DNA from: Bacteroidaceae bacterium
Lineage (GTDB): Bacteria; Bacteroidota; Bacteroidia; Bacteroidales; Bacteroidaceae
Direction: 5' to 3'
Length of the DNA stretch: 64,000 bases
NCBI GenBank assembly: GCA_017536765.1
Contig: JAFXGV010000026.1
Coordinates: 32,475-96,474 of the forward strand
How positions within the stretch are numbered: the first letter of the stretch is position 1; every line of letters starts with the position of its first letter. This document shows positions 25,965-35,894 of the stretch, in pieces. The notes beneath the pieces are model-generated. The model made no database searches. It worked only from the letters and a program-made list of their open reading frames with translations, and was not told the DNA's origin. A program made the position numbers and the translations under genes.

Positions 25965-27410
25965 ATGGGAAAGAAGAGCAATAATATATTCAAGAAGATA
26001 GCCAACAAGGCATACGAGTTTGGCTTTATCACAAACATTAAGACCGATATCATAGAGAGCGGGCTTAACGAAGAGGTCATAAGGCTTATTTCCAAGAAGA
26101 AGAACGAGCCCGAGTGGTTGCTTGAGTTCCGCCTGCAGGCTTATAGATACTGGCTCACACAGAAGATGCCCACCTGGCCGCATCTCAACATTCCGCCAAT
26201 AGACTATCAGGCCATATCGTACTATGCCGATCCTTTGAAGAAGAAGGAGAAAAAGAACAACGAGATAGACCCCGAGTTGATGAAGACATTCGAAAAACTT
26301 GGAATACCGTTGGAGGAGCGCTTAGCATTGAGCGGCACAGCAGTGGATGCGGTGATGGATTCGGTGTCGGTAAAAACCACATTTAAGGAAGAACTCAAAG
26401 AGAAAGGAATAATCTTCTGCTCTATGAGCGAGGCGGTGCAGGAGTACCCCGACCTTGTGCGCAAATATTTGGGCTCGGTGGTAAACTACCGCGATAACTT
26501 TTTTGCAGCGCTCAACAGCGCCGTGTTCAGCGACGGCTCCTTTGTATATATTCCCAAAGGGGTGCGCTGCCCTATGGAGCTATCGACCTACTTCAGAATA
26601 AATGCAGCTAACACGGGGCAGTTTGAGCGCACGCTCATTGTGGCCGACGACAACAGCTATGTATCGTATCTTGAGGGCTGCACAGCACCTATGCGCGACG
26701 AGAACCAGTTGCACGCTGCCATTGTGGAGATAATCGTGTGCGACAATGCCGAAGTGAAATACAGCACCGTACAGAACTGGTACCCGGGCGATGCCGAAGG
26801 CAAAGGTGGTGTATATAACTTTGTGACCAAACGAGGCGACTGCCGCGGCCGTAACAGCAAGCTGTCGTGGACACAGGTGGAGACAGGCTCGGCCATTACC
26901 TGGAAATACCCAAGCTGCGTACTGCGCGGCGACAATTCGCAAGGCGAGTTCTACTCGGTGGCACTCACAAACAACTACCAGCAGGCCGACACAGGTACAA
27001 AGATGATTCACTTGGGAAAGAACTGCAGCAGCACCATCATAAGCAAAGGAATATCGGCAGGGCACAGCCAGAACTCGTATCGCGGCCTTGTGCGCGTGAG
27101 CAAGAACGCCGACGGTGCACGCAACTACAGCCAATGCGACTCGCTGTTGCTTGGCAGCAAGTGCGGCGCACACACATTCCCGTATATGGATATTCACAAC
27201 AACAGCGCAGTGATAGAGCACGAGGCAACAACCTCAAAAATATCGGAGGACCAACTATTCTACTGCAACCAACGCGGCATAGGCACCGAGGAGGCCATAG
27301 GCCTCATTGTAAACGGATATGCCAAAGAGGTACTCAATAAGTTGCCTATGGAATTTGCCATTGAGGCGCAAAAACTATTGAGTGTGTCACTTGAAGGCGC
27401 AGTAGGCTAA
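25965..27410 (+). CDS. sufB: Fe-S cluster assembly scaffold SufB
   Basis: A 481-residue component of the SufBCD complex, which builds Fe-S clusters from sulfur delivered by SufS. It has the beta-helix core typical of SufB/SufD, with SB-type motifs such as [39 protein letters not shown] and the late [17 protein letters not shown] and [19 protein letters not shown]. Length matches the family. The start codon follows the cvpA stop codon immediately. sufC, sufD and sufS follow in order; sufE and sufA are not in the window. Confidence 0.96.
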   Translation: MGKKSNNIFKKIANKAYEFGFITNIKTDIIESGLNEEVIRLISKKKNEPEWLLEFRLQAYRYWLTQKMPTWPHLNIPPIDYQAISYYADPLKKKEKKNNEIDPELMKTFEKLGIPLEERLALSGTAVDAVMDSVSVKTTFKEELKEKGIIFCSMSEAVQEYPDLVRKYLGSVVNYRDNFFAALNSAVFSDGSFVYIPKGVRCPMELSTYFRINAANTGQFERTLIVADDNSYVSYLEGCTAPMRDENQLHAAIVEIIVCDNAEVKYSTVQNWYPGDAEGKGGVYNFVTKRGDCRGRNSKLSWTQVETGSAITWKYPSCVLRGDNSQGEFYSVALTNNYQQADTGTKMIHLGKNCSSTIISKGISAGHSQNSYRGLVRVSKNADGARNYSQCDSLLLGSKCGAHTFPYMDIHNNSAVIEHEATTSKISEDQLFYCNQRGIGTEEAIGLIVNGYAKEVLNKLPMEFAIEAQKLLSVSLEGAVG

Positions 27411-27425
27411 AAGAGGGAAGATATT

Positions 27426-28181
<756 letters not shown>

Positions 28182-28182
28182 A

Positions 28183-29520
28183 ATGAGCAACGAACAGGAA
28201 TATATCAATCTCTTTTGCACGAACAGGGAGCTGATAGAAAAGCCCTGTGCGGCAATGCTCAACGAGGAGCGTAGCAAAGCATTTGAGAGGTTCAAGGAGG
28301 CAGGCTTACCCGATATGAAGGAGGAGAACTGGCTGCATACAAACGTGGCCGCACAGTTCGCCACCGACTATGGTATGAACTTGGGGCGCGTGGCCACCGA
28401 GGCGGGCACACGCGATATTTTCACCTGCGATGTTCCCAACCTGGGTACACACAAGGCATACATAGTGAACGACACGTTCCAGGCGGCGGCTAACAACAAC
28501 AGCCTGCCCACCGGTGTGTTGTTTGGCAGCCTTAATGCCATTGCAACGGAACTGCCTGCACTATTGACACCCTTCTACAACAAATTGGCAGCTGGTGGCG
28601 ACAGCATTGCGCAGTTCAACACCACATTTGTACAGGACGGCATAGTGCTCTACATACCGCGCAATACCGAGATTAACGAAACGATACAGATTGTGAGTCT
28701 TTTGCAAAGCAAGGTGGAGATGATGTCGAACCGCCGTTTGCTCGTTATACTCGAAGAGGGAGCAAAAGCAAGCCTGCTTATGTGCGACCACTCCTCTACT
28801 GCGCATAAATCGCTGTCGACACAGGTGACCGAGGTGTTTGTCAGTGCCGGCGCATCGCTCGACATTTACGAGTTGGAGGAGACAAGCGAGAGCAACTGCC
28901 GCCTGGCACACCTGTTTGTGCAGCAGCAGGCCGACAGCCGTTTCAACCACTGCAACATAACCCTTACCAACGGCTTCACGCGCAACTATGTGAATGTGCA
29001 GCTTGCAGGCAAGGGTGGCGATACAAACATCACAGGGCTCGCTATTGGCGACCGCAAGCAGCACATAGACAACCGCACGCTCGTGGAGCACAAGACAAGC
29101 CACTGCACAAGCAACGAGCTCTATAAATACATACTCGACGAGGAGTCGGTGGGTGTGTTTGCCGGCAAAATGCTCATTCAGCCCGATGCGCAGCAGACCA
29201 TTTCGCAGCAGACCAACCGCAATCTGTGCCTCACAAAATGCGCGCATATGTATGCCCAACCACAGTTGGAGATATATGCCGACGATGTAAAGTGCAGCCA
29301 CGGCTCCACCGTGGGACAGCTCGACGAGAGCGCGCTCTTCTATATGCAGCAACGCGGCATCCCCAAGGAGGAGGCCCGCCACCTGCTTATGTATGCCTTT
29401 GCCGGCGAGGTTATAGAGAATATAAAGATAGAGGCGTTGCGCGACCGCCTGCACCTGTTGGTGGAGAAGCGTTTCCGCGGCGAACTCAACCGCTGCAAAG
29501 GGTGTTCACTCTGTAAATAG
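28183..29520 (+). CDS. sufD: Fe-S cluster assembly protein SufD
   Basis: A 445-residue SufB paralogue that forms the SufBC2D complex. The N-terminal part is helical and variable, the C-terminal two thirds form the beta-helix with the motif DVKCSHGSTVGQLDESALFYMQQRGI near residues 366-392 and the conserved late stretch RGIPKEEARHLLMYAFAGEV. The protein ends with a CKGCSLCK tail containing three Cys, which may be a small metal-binding tail or chance. It is located between sufC and sufS. Confidence 0.94.
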   Translation: MSNEQEYINLFCTNRELIEKPCAAMLNEERSKAFERFKEAGLPDMKEENWLHTNVAAQFATDYGMNLGRVATEAGTRDIFTCDVPNLGTHKAYIVNDTFQAAANNNSLPTGVLFGSLNAIATELPALLTPFYNKLAAGGDSIAQFNTTFVQDGIVLYIPRNTEINETIQIVSLLQSKVEMMSNRRLLVILEEGAKASLLMCDHSSTAHKSLSTQVTEVFVSAGASLDIYELEETSESNCRLAHLFVQQQADSRFNHCNITLTNGFTRNYVNVQLAGKGGDTNITGLAIGDRKQHIDNRTLVEHKTSHCTSNELYKYILDEESVGVFAGKMLIQPDAQQTISQQTNRNLCLTKCAHMYAQPQLEIYADDVKCSHGSTVGQLDESALFYMQQRGIPKEEARHLLMYAFAGEVIENIKIEALRDRLHLLVEKRFRGELNRCKGCSLCK

Positions 29521-29526
29521 ACCATT

Positions 29527-30738
29527 ATGCTTAACCCGCAAGAAATAAGAAAGGAGTTTCCCATACTCACACAAACCGTGTATGGGAAACCGCTTATATA
29601 CCTGGACAACGCGGCAACCACACAGAAACCGCAATGCGTTATCGATGCCATAAGCAATGCATACTGCACTATAAATGCCAATGTTCACCGCGGTGTGCAC
29701 CACCTGTCACAGGTGGCAACCGAGGAGTTCGAGCAGGCACGCCGCACCGTGCAGCAGTTCTTGGGCGCAGCCCACAGCCACGAGGTTATTTTCACCCGTG
29801 GCACCACAGAGAGCATAAACCTTGTGGCAACCTCCTTTGGTAACACATTCCTCAAAGAGGGTGACGAGGTTATAATATCCACTATGGAGCACCACAGCAA
29901 CATTGTGCCCTGGCAGATGCTGCGCGACCGCATAGGCATTGTACTGCGCGTGATACCCCTCACAAGCGACGAAAAGCTCGACATTGCGGCCTACAAAGCC
30001 CTTTTCAACGAGCGCACCAAACTGGCGAGCATCACGCACGTATCTAATGTAATGGGTGTGACAAACCCCGTGAAAGAGTGCATAGAGATAGCGCACAGCC
30101 ATAATGTACCCGTGCTTATAGATGGTGCACAAAGCGCCCCCCACATAAAGATAGATGTGCAGGCGCTGGATGCCGACTTTTTTGTGATGAGCGGACACAA
30201 GGTATATGCCCCCACAGGCATAGGCGTGCTCTACGGCAAGGAGAAGTGGCTGAACGCAATGCAACCATACCACGGCGGTGGCGAAATGATACAGACCGTT
30301 CGTTTCGAAAAGACCACATACAACGAATTGCCATATAAGTTCGAGGCGGGTACCCCCGACTATGTGGGTGCAATAGCATTAGGCAAGGCGCTTGAGTGGG
30401 TAAACAGCATAGGCATTGAAAAGATTGCCGCACACGAGCAGATGCTCACCCGCTATGCCGTGGAGAAACTGCGTGAGATACCGCAGATGAGAATATTCGG
30501 CAAGCCCGACGGCGCAGCCGTTTCATTCCTTGTTGGCGACATACACCCTGCCGACCTTGGCACCATACTCGACCACCTTGGCATAGCCATACGCACAGGA
30601 CACCACTGCGCCCAGCCACTGATAGACCATTTTGGAATACCGGGCACCGTGCGTGCATCATTTGCGGCATACAACACAAAAGAGGAGGTCGATATACTCA
30701 TAGAGGGCATCAAACGTGCCGTAAAGATGTTTTCATAA
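29527..30738 (+). CDS. sufS: Cysteine desulfurase SufS
   Basis: A 403-residue PLP enzyme that takes sulfur from cysteine for Fe-S assembly. The PLP lysine is Lys225 in [10 protein letters not shown]; the His of the EHHSN motif and Asp199 in [10 protein letters not shown] bind the cofactor; the persulfide-carrying cysteine is Cys361 in [10 protein letters not shown], the group II form of the loop. Length is normal. No sufE or sufU sulfur acceptor gene follows; the next gene, rnhB, overlaps it by one base in TAATG. Confidence 0.96.
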   Translation: MLNPQEIRKEFPILTQTVYGKPLIYLDNAATTQKPQCVIDAISNAYCTINANVHRGVHHLSQVATEEFEQARRTVQQFLGAAHSHEVIFTRGTTESINLVATSFGNTFLKEGDEVIISTMEHHSNIVPWQMLRDRIGIVLRVIPLTSDEKLDIAAYKALFNERTKLASITHVSNVMGVTNPVKECIEIAHSHNVPVLIDGAQSAPHIKIDVQALDADFFVMSGHKVYAPTGIGVLYGKEKWLNAMQPYHGGGEMIQTVRFEKTTYNELPYKFEAGTPDYVGAIALGKALEWVNSIGIEKIAAHEQMLTRYAVEKLREIPQMRIFGKPDGAAVSFLVGDIHPADLGTILDHLGIAIRTGHHCAQPLIDHFGIPGTVRASFAAYNTKEEVDILIEGIKRAVKMFS

Positions 30739-31349
30739 TGCTTAAACAGTTTCAAACGGAAGGAGTTATTGAGGCAGGGTGCGACGAGGCCGGCCGTGGA
30801 TGCCTTGCAGGCGACGTATATGCCGCAGCGGTCATCTTGCCACCCGACTTTGAAAACGAACTGCTGAACGATTCAAAGCAGCTGACCGAAGCTCAGCGTT
30901 ACGAACTGCGCGAAATAATAGAGAAAGAGGCTGTAGCGTGGGCTGTGGGCATTGTTACTGCGGCCGAAATTGACAAAATAAATATTCTGCGTGCATCAAT
31001 CCTTGCTATGCACCGCGCAGTGGACAAACTGAAAGTGCGCCCACAGCACCTGCTTATAGATGGCAACAAATTCAGCCCCTACCCCGGCATAACACATAAC
31101 ACCGTGGTTAAGGGCGATGCCACATATATGAGCATAGCCGCGGCATCAATCCTTGCAAAGACCTATCGCGACGATTATATGCTTGCCCTTGCAAAGGAGT
31201 ACCCAATGTACGACTGGCAGAGCAATAAGGGCTACCCTACAGCCAAGCATCGCGCCGCCATACGCAAGCACGGCACTACGCCCCACCACCGTATGTCGTT
31301 CAATCTTTTAGGCGAGGAACCCAAGCAGTTGGAGTTGTCGTTTGAGTAG
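30738..31349 (+). CDS. rnhB: Ribonuclease HII
   Basis: A 203-residue nuclease that cleaves RNA-DNA hybrids at ribonucleotides. Catalytic acidic residues are visible in [13 protein letters not shown] near the N-terminus and in the following conserved blocks [19 protein letters not shown] and [15 protein letters not shown]; the [21 protein letters not shown] block is also conserved. It is the last gene of the rimP-to-rnhB operon, overlapping sufS by one base and followed by a strong bidirectional terminator. Confidence 0.95.
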   Translation: MLKQFQTEGVIEAGCDEAGRGCLAGDVYAAAVILPPDFENELLNDSKQLTEAQRYELREIIEKEAVAWAVGIVTAAEIDKINILRASILAMHRAVDKLKVRPQHLLIDGNKFSPYPGITHNTVVKGDATYMSIAAASILAKTYRDDYMLALAKEYPMYDWQSNKGYPTAKHRAAIRKHGTTPHHRMSFNLLGEEPKQLELSFE

Positions 31350-31356
31350 AAATCAT

Positions 31357-31404
31357 ATAAGACCAAAAAAGGCTACCCATTCGGGTAGCCTTTTTTGGTC
31401 TTAT
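31357..31404. terminator. Bidirectional terminator between rnhB and tsf
   Basis: A 22-pair perfect stem (ATAAGACCAAAAAAGGCTACCC and its complement) around loop ATTC. A-tracts on one arm and T-tracts on the other make it work in both directions, ending the rnhB operon on plus and the tsf operon on minus. Confidence 0.92.
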
Positions 31405-31416
31405 GCTATTTGCTAA

Positions 31417-32238
31417 TTACTCAGCACGCAATGTGAAACGCTGGAAGCCTGTTGCTGTGAGCTCCTTGTCGAAGCCTTTCAAGAAATCTGCAACAGAAAT
31501 CTTCTCGTTCTGGCAGTAGCCCTGCTGCAAGAGGCAAACCTCTTTGTAGAACTTCTGGATACGACCGTCGGCGATGCGAGCAATCATATTCTCGGGCTTG
31601 CCCTCCTCACGAGCTTTATCCTCGGCAACGGCACGCTCCTTGGCAACAACTGTGGGATCGAGGTCCTCGCTTGTGAGAGCGAGAGGAGCCGATGCAGCAA
31701 TCTGCATAGCAATCTCGTGACCTGCCTCTTCGTTAGCCTTTGTAAGAGCTACCATAGTGCAGAGCATATTCTTCTTCTGGTGGTTGTAGGTGTAGATGTT
31801 CTCGCCCTCGAGAGTCTTGTAACCATCGAGTTCCATCTTCTCACCTGTGATACCTGTACGAGCAACGATTGCATCCTGCACGGTACCCTCGCCAAGAGGA
31901 AGAGCCTGAACCTCCTCGATAGTCTTGCACTTTGCAGCAACTGCAGCGTCAAGAATATCCTGTGTGAGTTTTACGAAATCGGCGTTTGTAGCAACGAAAT
32001 CTGTCTCGCACTTCAAAGCGATGATAGCAGCAAAGCCATTCTCAGCCTTTACAAGCACGCAACCCTCAGAAGCCTCGCGGTCGCTACGTTTAGCAGCCAC
32101 CAACTGTCCCTTCTTGCGGATAATCTCAACAGCCTTGTCGAAATCGCCCTCAGCCTCTGTCAAAGCGTTCTTACAATCCATCATACCGGCTCCGGTCATT
32201 GTACGGAGCTTGGAAATATCAGCCATTGTTACAGCCAT
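31417..32238 (-). CDS. tsf: Elongation factor Ts
   Basis: A 273-residue nucleotide exchange factor for EF-Tu. The N-terminal UBA-like domain is followed by the signature TMTGAGMMDCKNALTEAEGD, and the core contains KCETDFVATNADF. Two starts are close together (32238 and 32226); the first gives MAVTMADI, the form I recall for Bacteroidales, the second starts at MADISKL. It is the last gene of the minus-strand rplM-rpsI-rpsB-tsf operon, 43 bases after rpsB. Confidence 0.96.
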   Translation of the reverse strand: MAVTMADISKLRTMTGAGMMDCKNALTEAEGDFDKAVEIIRKKGQLVAAKRSDREASEGCVLVKAENGFAAIIALKCETDFVATNADFVKLTQDILDAAVAAKCKTIEEVQALPLGEGTVQDAIVARTGITGEKMELDGYKTLEGENIYTYNHQKKNMLCTMVALTKANEEAGHEIAMQIAASAPLALTSEDLDPTVVAKERAVAEDKAREEGKPENMIARIADGRIQKFYKEVCLLQQGYCQNEKISVADFLKGFDKELTATGFQRFTLRAE

Positions 32239-32281
32239 AGTAGTAATTTTGTTTTAAGAATTAATAAATAAATGGAGTGAA

Positions 32282-33097
32282 TTACTCAGCAGCCTCGTTT
32301 GTCTCCTCGGCCTTAGCAGCGCGAGCACGTGTTGTGCGACGACGAGCGGGCTTCTTCTCTGCATCCTCCTCGTTGTTCTCGGTAGCCTCGGCTGCGTCGA
32401 TTTTCTCAACCTTGCGCTCCTCCAAGCCCTCTGCGATAGCCGAGCAGCAAGCATCGAGGATAACCTCTACCGACTTTGTTGCATCGTCGTTTGCGGGGAT
32501 TACGAAGTCGATGTCGTTGGGGTTTGAGTTTGTATCAACGATAGCGAATACGGGGATACCAAGACGGTTTGCCTCGTGAACAGCGATATTCTCCTTCAAA
32601 ACGTCAACTACGAAGATAGCCGAAGGAAGACGAGTAAGGTCGGCAATAGAACCAAGGTTCTTGTCGAGCTTAGCACGCTGACGAGAGATCTGAAGAATCT
32701 CGCGCTTTGAAAGGTTTGAATATGTACCGTCCTGTGTGAGCTTGTCGATAGTAGCCATCTTCTTCACAGCCTTGCGGATTGTGGGGAAGTTTGTGAGCAT
32801 ACCACCGGGCCAACGCTCTATTACGTAGGGCATACCTACCGACTGTGCCTTCTCGGCTACAATCTCTTTGAGCTGTTTCTTTGTAGAAACAAAAAGTATT
32901 TTCTTGCCGCTTTTTGCGATTTGCTTAAGAGCCTCGGCAGCAGTGTCGGTCATAGCTGCTGTTTTGTGCAAATCGATGATGTGGATACCATTGCGCTCCA
33001 TAAAGATATAGGGAGCCATAGCGGGATTCCATTTACGTTTCAAGTGACCGAAGTGTGCACCGGCCTCCAAAAGTGTGTCAAATGTAATTCTGGACAT
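32282..33097 (-). CDS. rpsB: 30S ribosomal protein S2
   Basis: A 271-residue small-subunit protein. It begins with MSRITFDTLLEAGAHFGHLKRKWNP, contains the S2 signature GGMLTNFPTIRKAV and DVLKENIAVHEANRLGIPV, and ends with a Lys/Arg/Glu/Ala-rich extension (KKPARRRTTRARAAKA) longer than in E. coli. A 128-base gap before it carries several hairpins that may control its translation. tsf follows, the usual partner. Confidence 0.97.
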   Translation of the reverse strand: MSRITFDTLLEAGAHFGHLKRKWNPAMAPYIFMERNGIHIIDLHKTAAMTDTAAEALKQIAKSGKKILFVSTKKQLKEIVAEKAQSVGMPYVIERWPGGMLTNFPTIRKAVKKMATIDKLTQDGTYSNLSKREILQISRQRAKLDKNLGSIADLTRLPSAIFVVDVLKENIAVHEANRLGIPVFAIVDTNSNPNDIDFVIPANDDATKSVEVILDACCSAIAEGLEERKVEKIDAAEATENNEEDAEKKPARRRTTRARAAKAEETNEAAE

Positions 33098-33129
33098 TTT
33101 GTTTGATTTTTTAATTGTTTACCTTCTTT

Positions 33130-33205
33130 TTAGTTAATTTTTAACCAACCTCTCGGGTAGCCCACCAAATGAACCGTGAGGTCCCGAGTGGTTTAGATAC
33201 TAAAC
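33130..33205 (-). promoter_or_regulatory. Structured rpsI-rpsB spacer, candidate S2 leader
   Basis: On the minus strand three stems follow one another: GTTTAG-TAT-CTAAAC (33191-33205), CCACTCGGG paired with CCCGAGAGG (one mismatch) enclosing 25 bases (about 33152-33190), and GTTAA-AAA-TTAAC near 33132-33144. The order and lack of a T-tract after the central stem suggest a regulatory leader rather than a terminator. Confidence 0.5.
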
Positions 33206-33225
33206 GTATATTTCGAGACCGAATA

Positions 33226-33612
33226 TTAACGTTTACTGAACTGGAATCTACGACGAGCCTTGGGCTGACCGGGTTTCTTACGCTCAACCTCACGAGCATC
33301 GCGGGTAAGGAATCCTTCTGAACGCAAAGCCTTCTTGTCGTCGGCGTTAATCTTCACAAGAGCACGTGCAATTGCAAGACGCAATGCCTGTGACTGACCT
33401 GTGTAACCGCCACCGTCAAGGTTTACTTTGATATCGTATTTCTCCACTACATCCAAAGTCATCAGAGGCTGTTTTACAACATACTGAAGAATGCTTGAGG
33501 GGAAATATACTTGCAGATCCTTATTGTTGATAGTAATTTTTCCGGTACCTTCAGTAACGAAAATACGGGCAACTGCGCTTTTACGTCTGCCTAATGCATT
33601 TACCATTTCCAT
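33226..33612 (-). CDS. rpsI: 30S ribosomal protein S9
   Basis: A 128-residue small-subunit protein. Typical features are NALGRRKSAVARI at the start, GGGYTGQSQALRLAIARAL in the middle and the basic tail DAREVERKKPGQPKARRRFQFSKR whose last Arg contacts P-site tRNA. It follows rplM by 8 bases, the order conserved in most bacteria. Confidence 0.97.
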   Translation of the reverse strand: MEMVNALGRRKSAVARIFVTEGTGKITINNKDLQVYFPSSILQYVVKQPLMTLDVVEKYDIKVNLDGGGYTGQSQALRLAIARALVKINADDKKALRSEGFLTRDAREVERKKPGQPKARRRFQFSKR

Positions 33613-33620
33613 CTGCTGTA

Positions 33621-34082
33621 TTATTTATAAGAGTTAATATCGATTGTTTTGGGAGTCTGAGCAGCGTGGTTGTGCTCGGGGCCCTCATAAATGTAGAGGT
33701 TGTTCAACAGGTGATCGCCAAGACGGTTCTTGGGGAGCATACCTCTTACTACGTGCTTAACAAGACGCTCGTAACCTTTGTAACCCTTAGCTACATCGGC
33801 GGGGCTGAAAGACTTCTGACCACCGGGATAACCTGAGAAACGGAGATATACGCGGTCTGTCCACTTGTTACCTGTCATTTTTACTTTGCTTGCGTTGATG
33901 ATAATTACATTATCGCCGCAATCTACGTTGGGAGTAAAGTTGGGTTTGTATTTACCCCTCAAAAGCTTGGCAACCTTTGTACCAAGACGACCAATCACCT
34001 GGTCTGTTGCATCAACAACAACCCACTCCTTCTGAGCAGTTGCCTTGTTCACTGAAATTGTTTTGTAACTTAAAGTATCCAC
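33621..34082 (-). CDS. rplM: 50S ribosomal protein L13, GTG start
   Basis: A 153-residue large-subunit protein with TAQKEWVVVDATDQVIGRLGTKVAKLLRGK at the N-terminus and the signature AVRGMLPKNRLG-type block (here HVVRGMLPKNRLGDHLL). Translation starts at a GTG at 34080-34082; no in-frame ATG gives the conserved N-terminus. It heads the rplM-rpsI-rpsB-tsf operon and is preceded by an about 180-base structured leader. Confidence 0.96.
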   Translation of the reverse strand: MDTLSYKTISVNKATAQKEWVVVDATDQVIGRLGTKVAKLLRGKYKPNFTPNVDCGDNVIIINASKVKMTGNKWTDRVYLRFSGYPGGQKSFSPADVAKGYKGYERLVKHVVRGMLPKNRLGDHLLNNLYIYEGPEHNHAAQTPKTIDINSYK

Positions 34083-34263
34083 TTTAATTCCTTTTAATTA
34101 GTTAATAATTCCATTTCCTCGATACCTCTCTGCTTGAACCTCACGGAATTAGGTGTCACAGAAACCCTCTTCGCGTTTGCCCGACCAATTGGCTGGATTG
34201 CGTACTGCAGCAAACTCAGAGACCTAAGATATCGACTGCCCGCAGGGCGGGCTGATAATAATC
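34083..34263 (-). promoter_or_regulatory. Long structured 5' leader of rplM, candidate L13 autoregulatory RNA
   Basis: The predicted transcript starts near 34263 and runs about 180 bases without an ORF that makes sense. It contains a perfect GCCCGC/GCGGGC hairpin (34238-34252), an ACCU...AGGU stem nearer the gene and several shorter complementary blocks, and is more GC-rich than other leaders here. Ribosomal-protein leaders upstream of L13 genes in Bacteroidia have, by recollection, been proposed; I cannot run the covariance model. Confidence 0.5.
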
Positions 34264-34269
34264 GGCCTG

Positions 34270-34277
34270 CAAAATTA
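34270..34277 (-). promoter_or_regulatory. -7 box TAATTTTG of the rplM operon
   Basis: A minus-strand TAnnTTTG match, with CTTG (complement of 34298-34301) 20 bases upstream as a -33 element. Confidence 0.65.
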
Positions 34278-34337
34278 CTTTTTTTCAACGAGATAGGCAA
34301 GCAATTGAAAGTTTTTTTCAAAAAAATCACATTTTTC

Positions 34338-34368
34338 TTTGCTTGATAAACAAAAAGCATTACCTTTG
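34338..34368 (+). promoter_or_regulatory. Promoter of tRNA-Leu (-33 TTTG, -7 TACCTTTG)
   Basis: TTTG at 34338-34341 and TACCTTTG at 34361-34368 with a 19-base spacer, 26 bases before the mature tRNA. It is divergent from the rplM promoter, with about 60 bases between the two. Confidence 0.75.
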
Positions 34369-34394
34369 CATCGCAATTACGAAAAAAAACAATT

Positions 34395-34476
34395 GCCCAG
34401 ATGGCGGAATCGGTAGACGCGCTGGTCTCAAACACCAGTGGGGCAACCCATCCCGGTTCGATCCCGGGTCTGGGTA
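34395..34476 (+). tRNA. tRNA-Leu (anticodon CAA)
   Basis: An 82-base class II tRNA. Acceptor arms GCCCAGA and TCTGGGT pair with a terminal G-U, discriminator A. The D-arm has TGGCGGAATCGGTAGACGC, the anticodon stem CTGGT/ACCAG holds loop CTCAAAC with anticodon CAA reading TTG codons, a short variable arm follows (GGGGCAACCC), and the T-arm has CCCGGTTCGATCCCGGG. CCA is not encoded. Confidence 0.96.
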
Positions 34477-34479
34477 CTG

Positions 34480-34511
34480 AAAAGGAGGATTTCTACAAAT
34501 CCTCCTTTTTT
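34480..34511 (+). terminator. Terminator of the tRNA-Leu gene
   Basis: AAAGGAGGATTT (34481-34492) and its complement (34497-34508) form a perfect 12-pair stem with loop CTAC, followed by further T. Confidence 0.9.
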
Positions 34512-34592
34512 CATAACCAAAAATCCGGAACAATGCAAGGTTCACCATTGTTTTCATATTATATTAAGGAATAACAAAAAAAAGAATAGCGT

Positions 34593-34763
34593 ATGAAAAG
34601 AATGAGAAAATACAGATGCAAAGTGTGCCAATGGGTGTACTCGCCCGAGAATGGCGATCCCAAAAGAGGTATTAACCCTGGGACTGAATTTGAGCAACTG
34701 CCCGCAGACTGGCATTGCCCCATATGCCAAGCCGGCAAAGAACATTTCGAGATATACGAATAA
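34593..34763 (+). CDS. Rubredoxin
   Basis: A 56-residue electron carrier with a single iron bound by four cysteines: CKVC at residues 9-12 and CPIC at 42-45, the pattern Cys-x2-Cys...Cys-x2-Cys. Other family features are the [10 protein letters not shown] turn and the [14 protein letters not shown] block. Rubredoxins in anaerobes pass electrons to rubrerythrins, superoxide reductase or oxygen-detoxifying flavoproteins; no partner gene is adjacent. It begins 81 bases after the tRNA-Leu terminator and is closed by its own palindromic terminator. Confidence 0.95.
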   Translation: MKRMRKYRCKVCQWVYSPENGDPKRGINPGTEFEQLPADWHCPICQAGKEHFEIYE

Positions 34764-34772
34764 AAGGTTCAA

Positions 34773-34800
34773 AGAAAAACGGCCTCGAGGCCGTTTTTCT
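34773..34800. terminator. Palindromic terminator after rubredoxin
   Basis: A perfect 28-base palindrome with core ACGGCCTCGAGGCCGT and A/T tracts at both ends, 9 bases after the stop codon. Confidence 0.9.
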
Positions 34801-34896
34801 GCAAATAACAAGCGCAGCACAAAAGGTGGAACAACAAAAGCAACGCTTTTAGAAACAAAATTTGCAAAATTGAGCGGGAAATTAAATTAGAAAAGT

Positions 34897-34904
34897 TATC
34901 TTTG
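34897..34904 (+). promoter_or_regulatory. -7 box TATCTTTG for the family 2 glycosyltransferase
   Basis: A full TAnnTTTG match giving a predicted transcript start near 34911 and a leader of about 106 bases before the start at 35017. Its position lies upstream of a longer possible frame beginning at 34912, which is therefore unlikely to be translated from its first codon. Confidence 0.6.
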
Positions 34905-35016
34905 CAGTAATTTGCCAACGGCAGAGCGGAAACGCCATATGCCTTCGGTTAAACTGAATAAATACGTACGCCGACAGAACTTTGACACCAACCGCAATCG
35001 GAGAATTGCGCACACT

Positions 35017-35850
35017 ATGAAAATTTCTATCATAACCGCAACATACAACAGCGAAAGCACTATACGCCACACCATAGAGAGTGTTCTTATGCAGACACAC
35101 AAGGACATTGAATACATTATTGTTGATGGCGCATCCACCGATGGAACAATGAGCATTGTCAAAGAATATGCACCGTTGTTTGGCGACAAGTTGAGATACA
35201 TCAGCGAAAAAGACAAAGGACTCTACGATGCTATGAACAAAGGCATAGGAGTGAGCACCGGCGACATTGTTGGAATACTGAATTCTGACGATTTCTACAC
35301 AACTACAACAATATTGGAGCGAGTAAACAACGAGCTTCAGAACACCGAGATAGATACCGTATATGGCGATGTGCACTATGTAAACAGCGACAATCTCCAC
35401 AAATGCACGCGCTACTACTCTTCAAAGCCCTTCTGCCGCGGAATTATGCGAATGGGATTTATGCCGGCACACCCATCCTTCTATTGCCGCAAGAGCTGCT
35501 ATGACAAGGCGGGCGGTTTCAACCTTTCTTACAAAGTTGCAGCCGACTTTGAACTGCTATTGCGCATTCTATACATAAACAAGGCGCGCACCAAATATAT
35601 AAACACCGACTTTGTCACTATGCGTGCCGGTGGTGTTTCCAATGCCGGTATTGAAAGCCACAAAAATATTATGCGCGACCACCTTAAAGCTCTAAGAGCT
35701 CACGGCATATATTCAAACTTCCTGATATTGGGGCTTAGATATATATATAAGGTATTCGAATTGATTGCCGGCAATATGATATACAAGAAGGATGTTCCCA
35801 AAGAGATAAGCTTCATTGATATCTACGACGGCAAAACCAACGTAAAATAA
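35017..35850 (+). CDS. Family 2 glycosyltransferase
   Basis: A 277-residue cytosolic GT-A glycosyltransferase. The N-terminal nucleotide-sugar domain has MKISIITATYNSESTIRHTI, IIVDGASTDGT and the metal-binding GILNSDD motif near residue 90; KVAADFELLLRIL supplies the acceptor-site ED-like segment. It probably adds one sugar to the polysaccharide made by the locus around 38205-47395, but stands alone with its own promoter. The start at 35017 fits the conserved N-terminus; the 35 extra residues of the longer frame are basic and not typical. Confidence 0.88.
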   Translation: MKISIITATYNSESTIRHTIESVLMQTHKDIEYIIVDGASTDGTMSIVKEYAPLFGDKLRYISEKDKGLYDAMNKGIGVSTGDIVGILNSDDFYTTTTILERVNNELQNTEIDTVYGDVHYVNSDNLHKCTRYYSSKPFCRGIMRMGFMPAHPSFYCRKSCYDKAGGFNLSYKVAADFELLLRILYINKARTKYINTDFVTMRAGGVSNAGIESHKNIMRDHLKALRAHGIYSNFLILGLRYIYKVFELIAGNMIYKKDVPKEISFIDIYDGKTNVK

Positions 35851-35894
35851 TTACCCAAAAGTTTTTTGCGATAAACGGTTAAGGATGAGGCAAG

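Noticed and set aside
28561..29454. A 297-codon open frame antisense to sufD
   Set aside because: Shadow of a conserved Suf gene in a well-defined operon.
29492..29520. Three cysteines at the end of SufD as a possible metal site
   Set aside because: Only CxxC plus one more Cys in the last eight residues; too little to claim a cluster site, so it is mentioned only in the gene entry.
34094..34435. A minus-strand open frame running through tRNA-Leu into the rplM leader
   Set aside because: It crosses a tRNA gene and two divergent promoters, and its product is not protein-like.
35851..35894. Possible terminator between the convergent glycosyltransferase and lipoprotein genes
   Set aside because: Only a weak imperfect stem around GAGG/CCTC and no proper T-tract; not enough to call.
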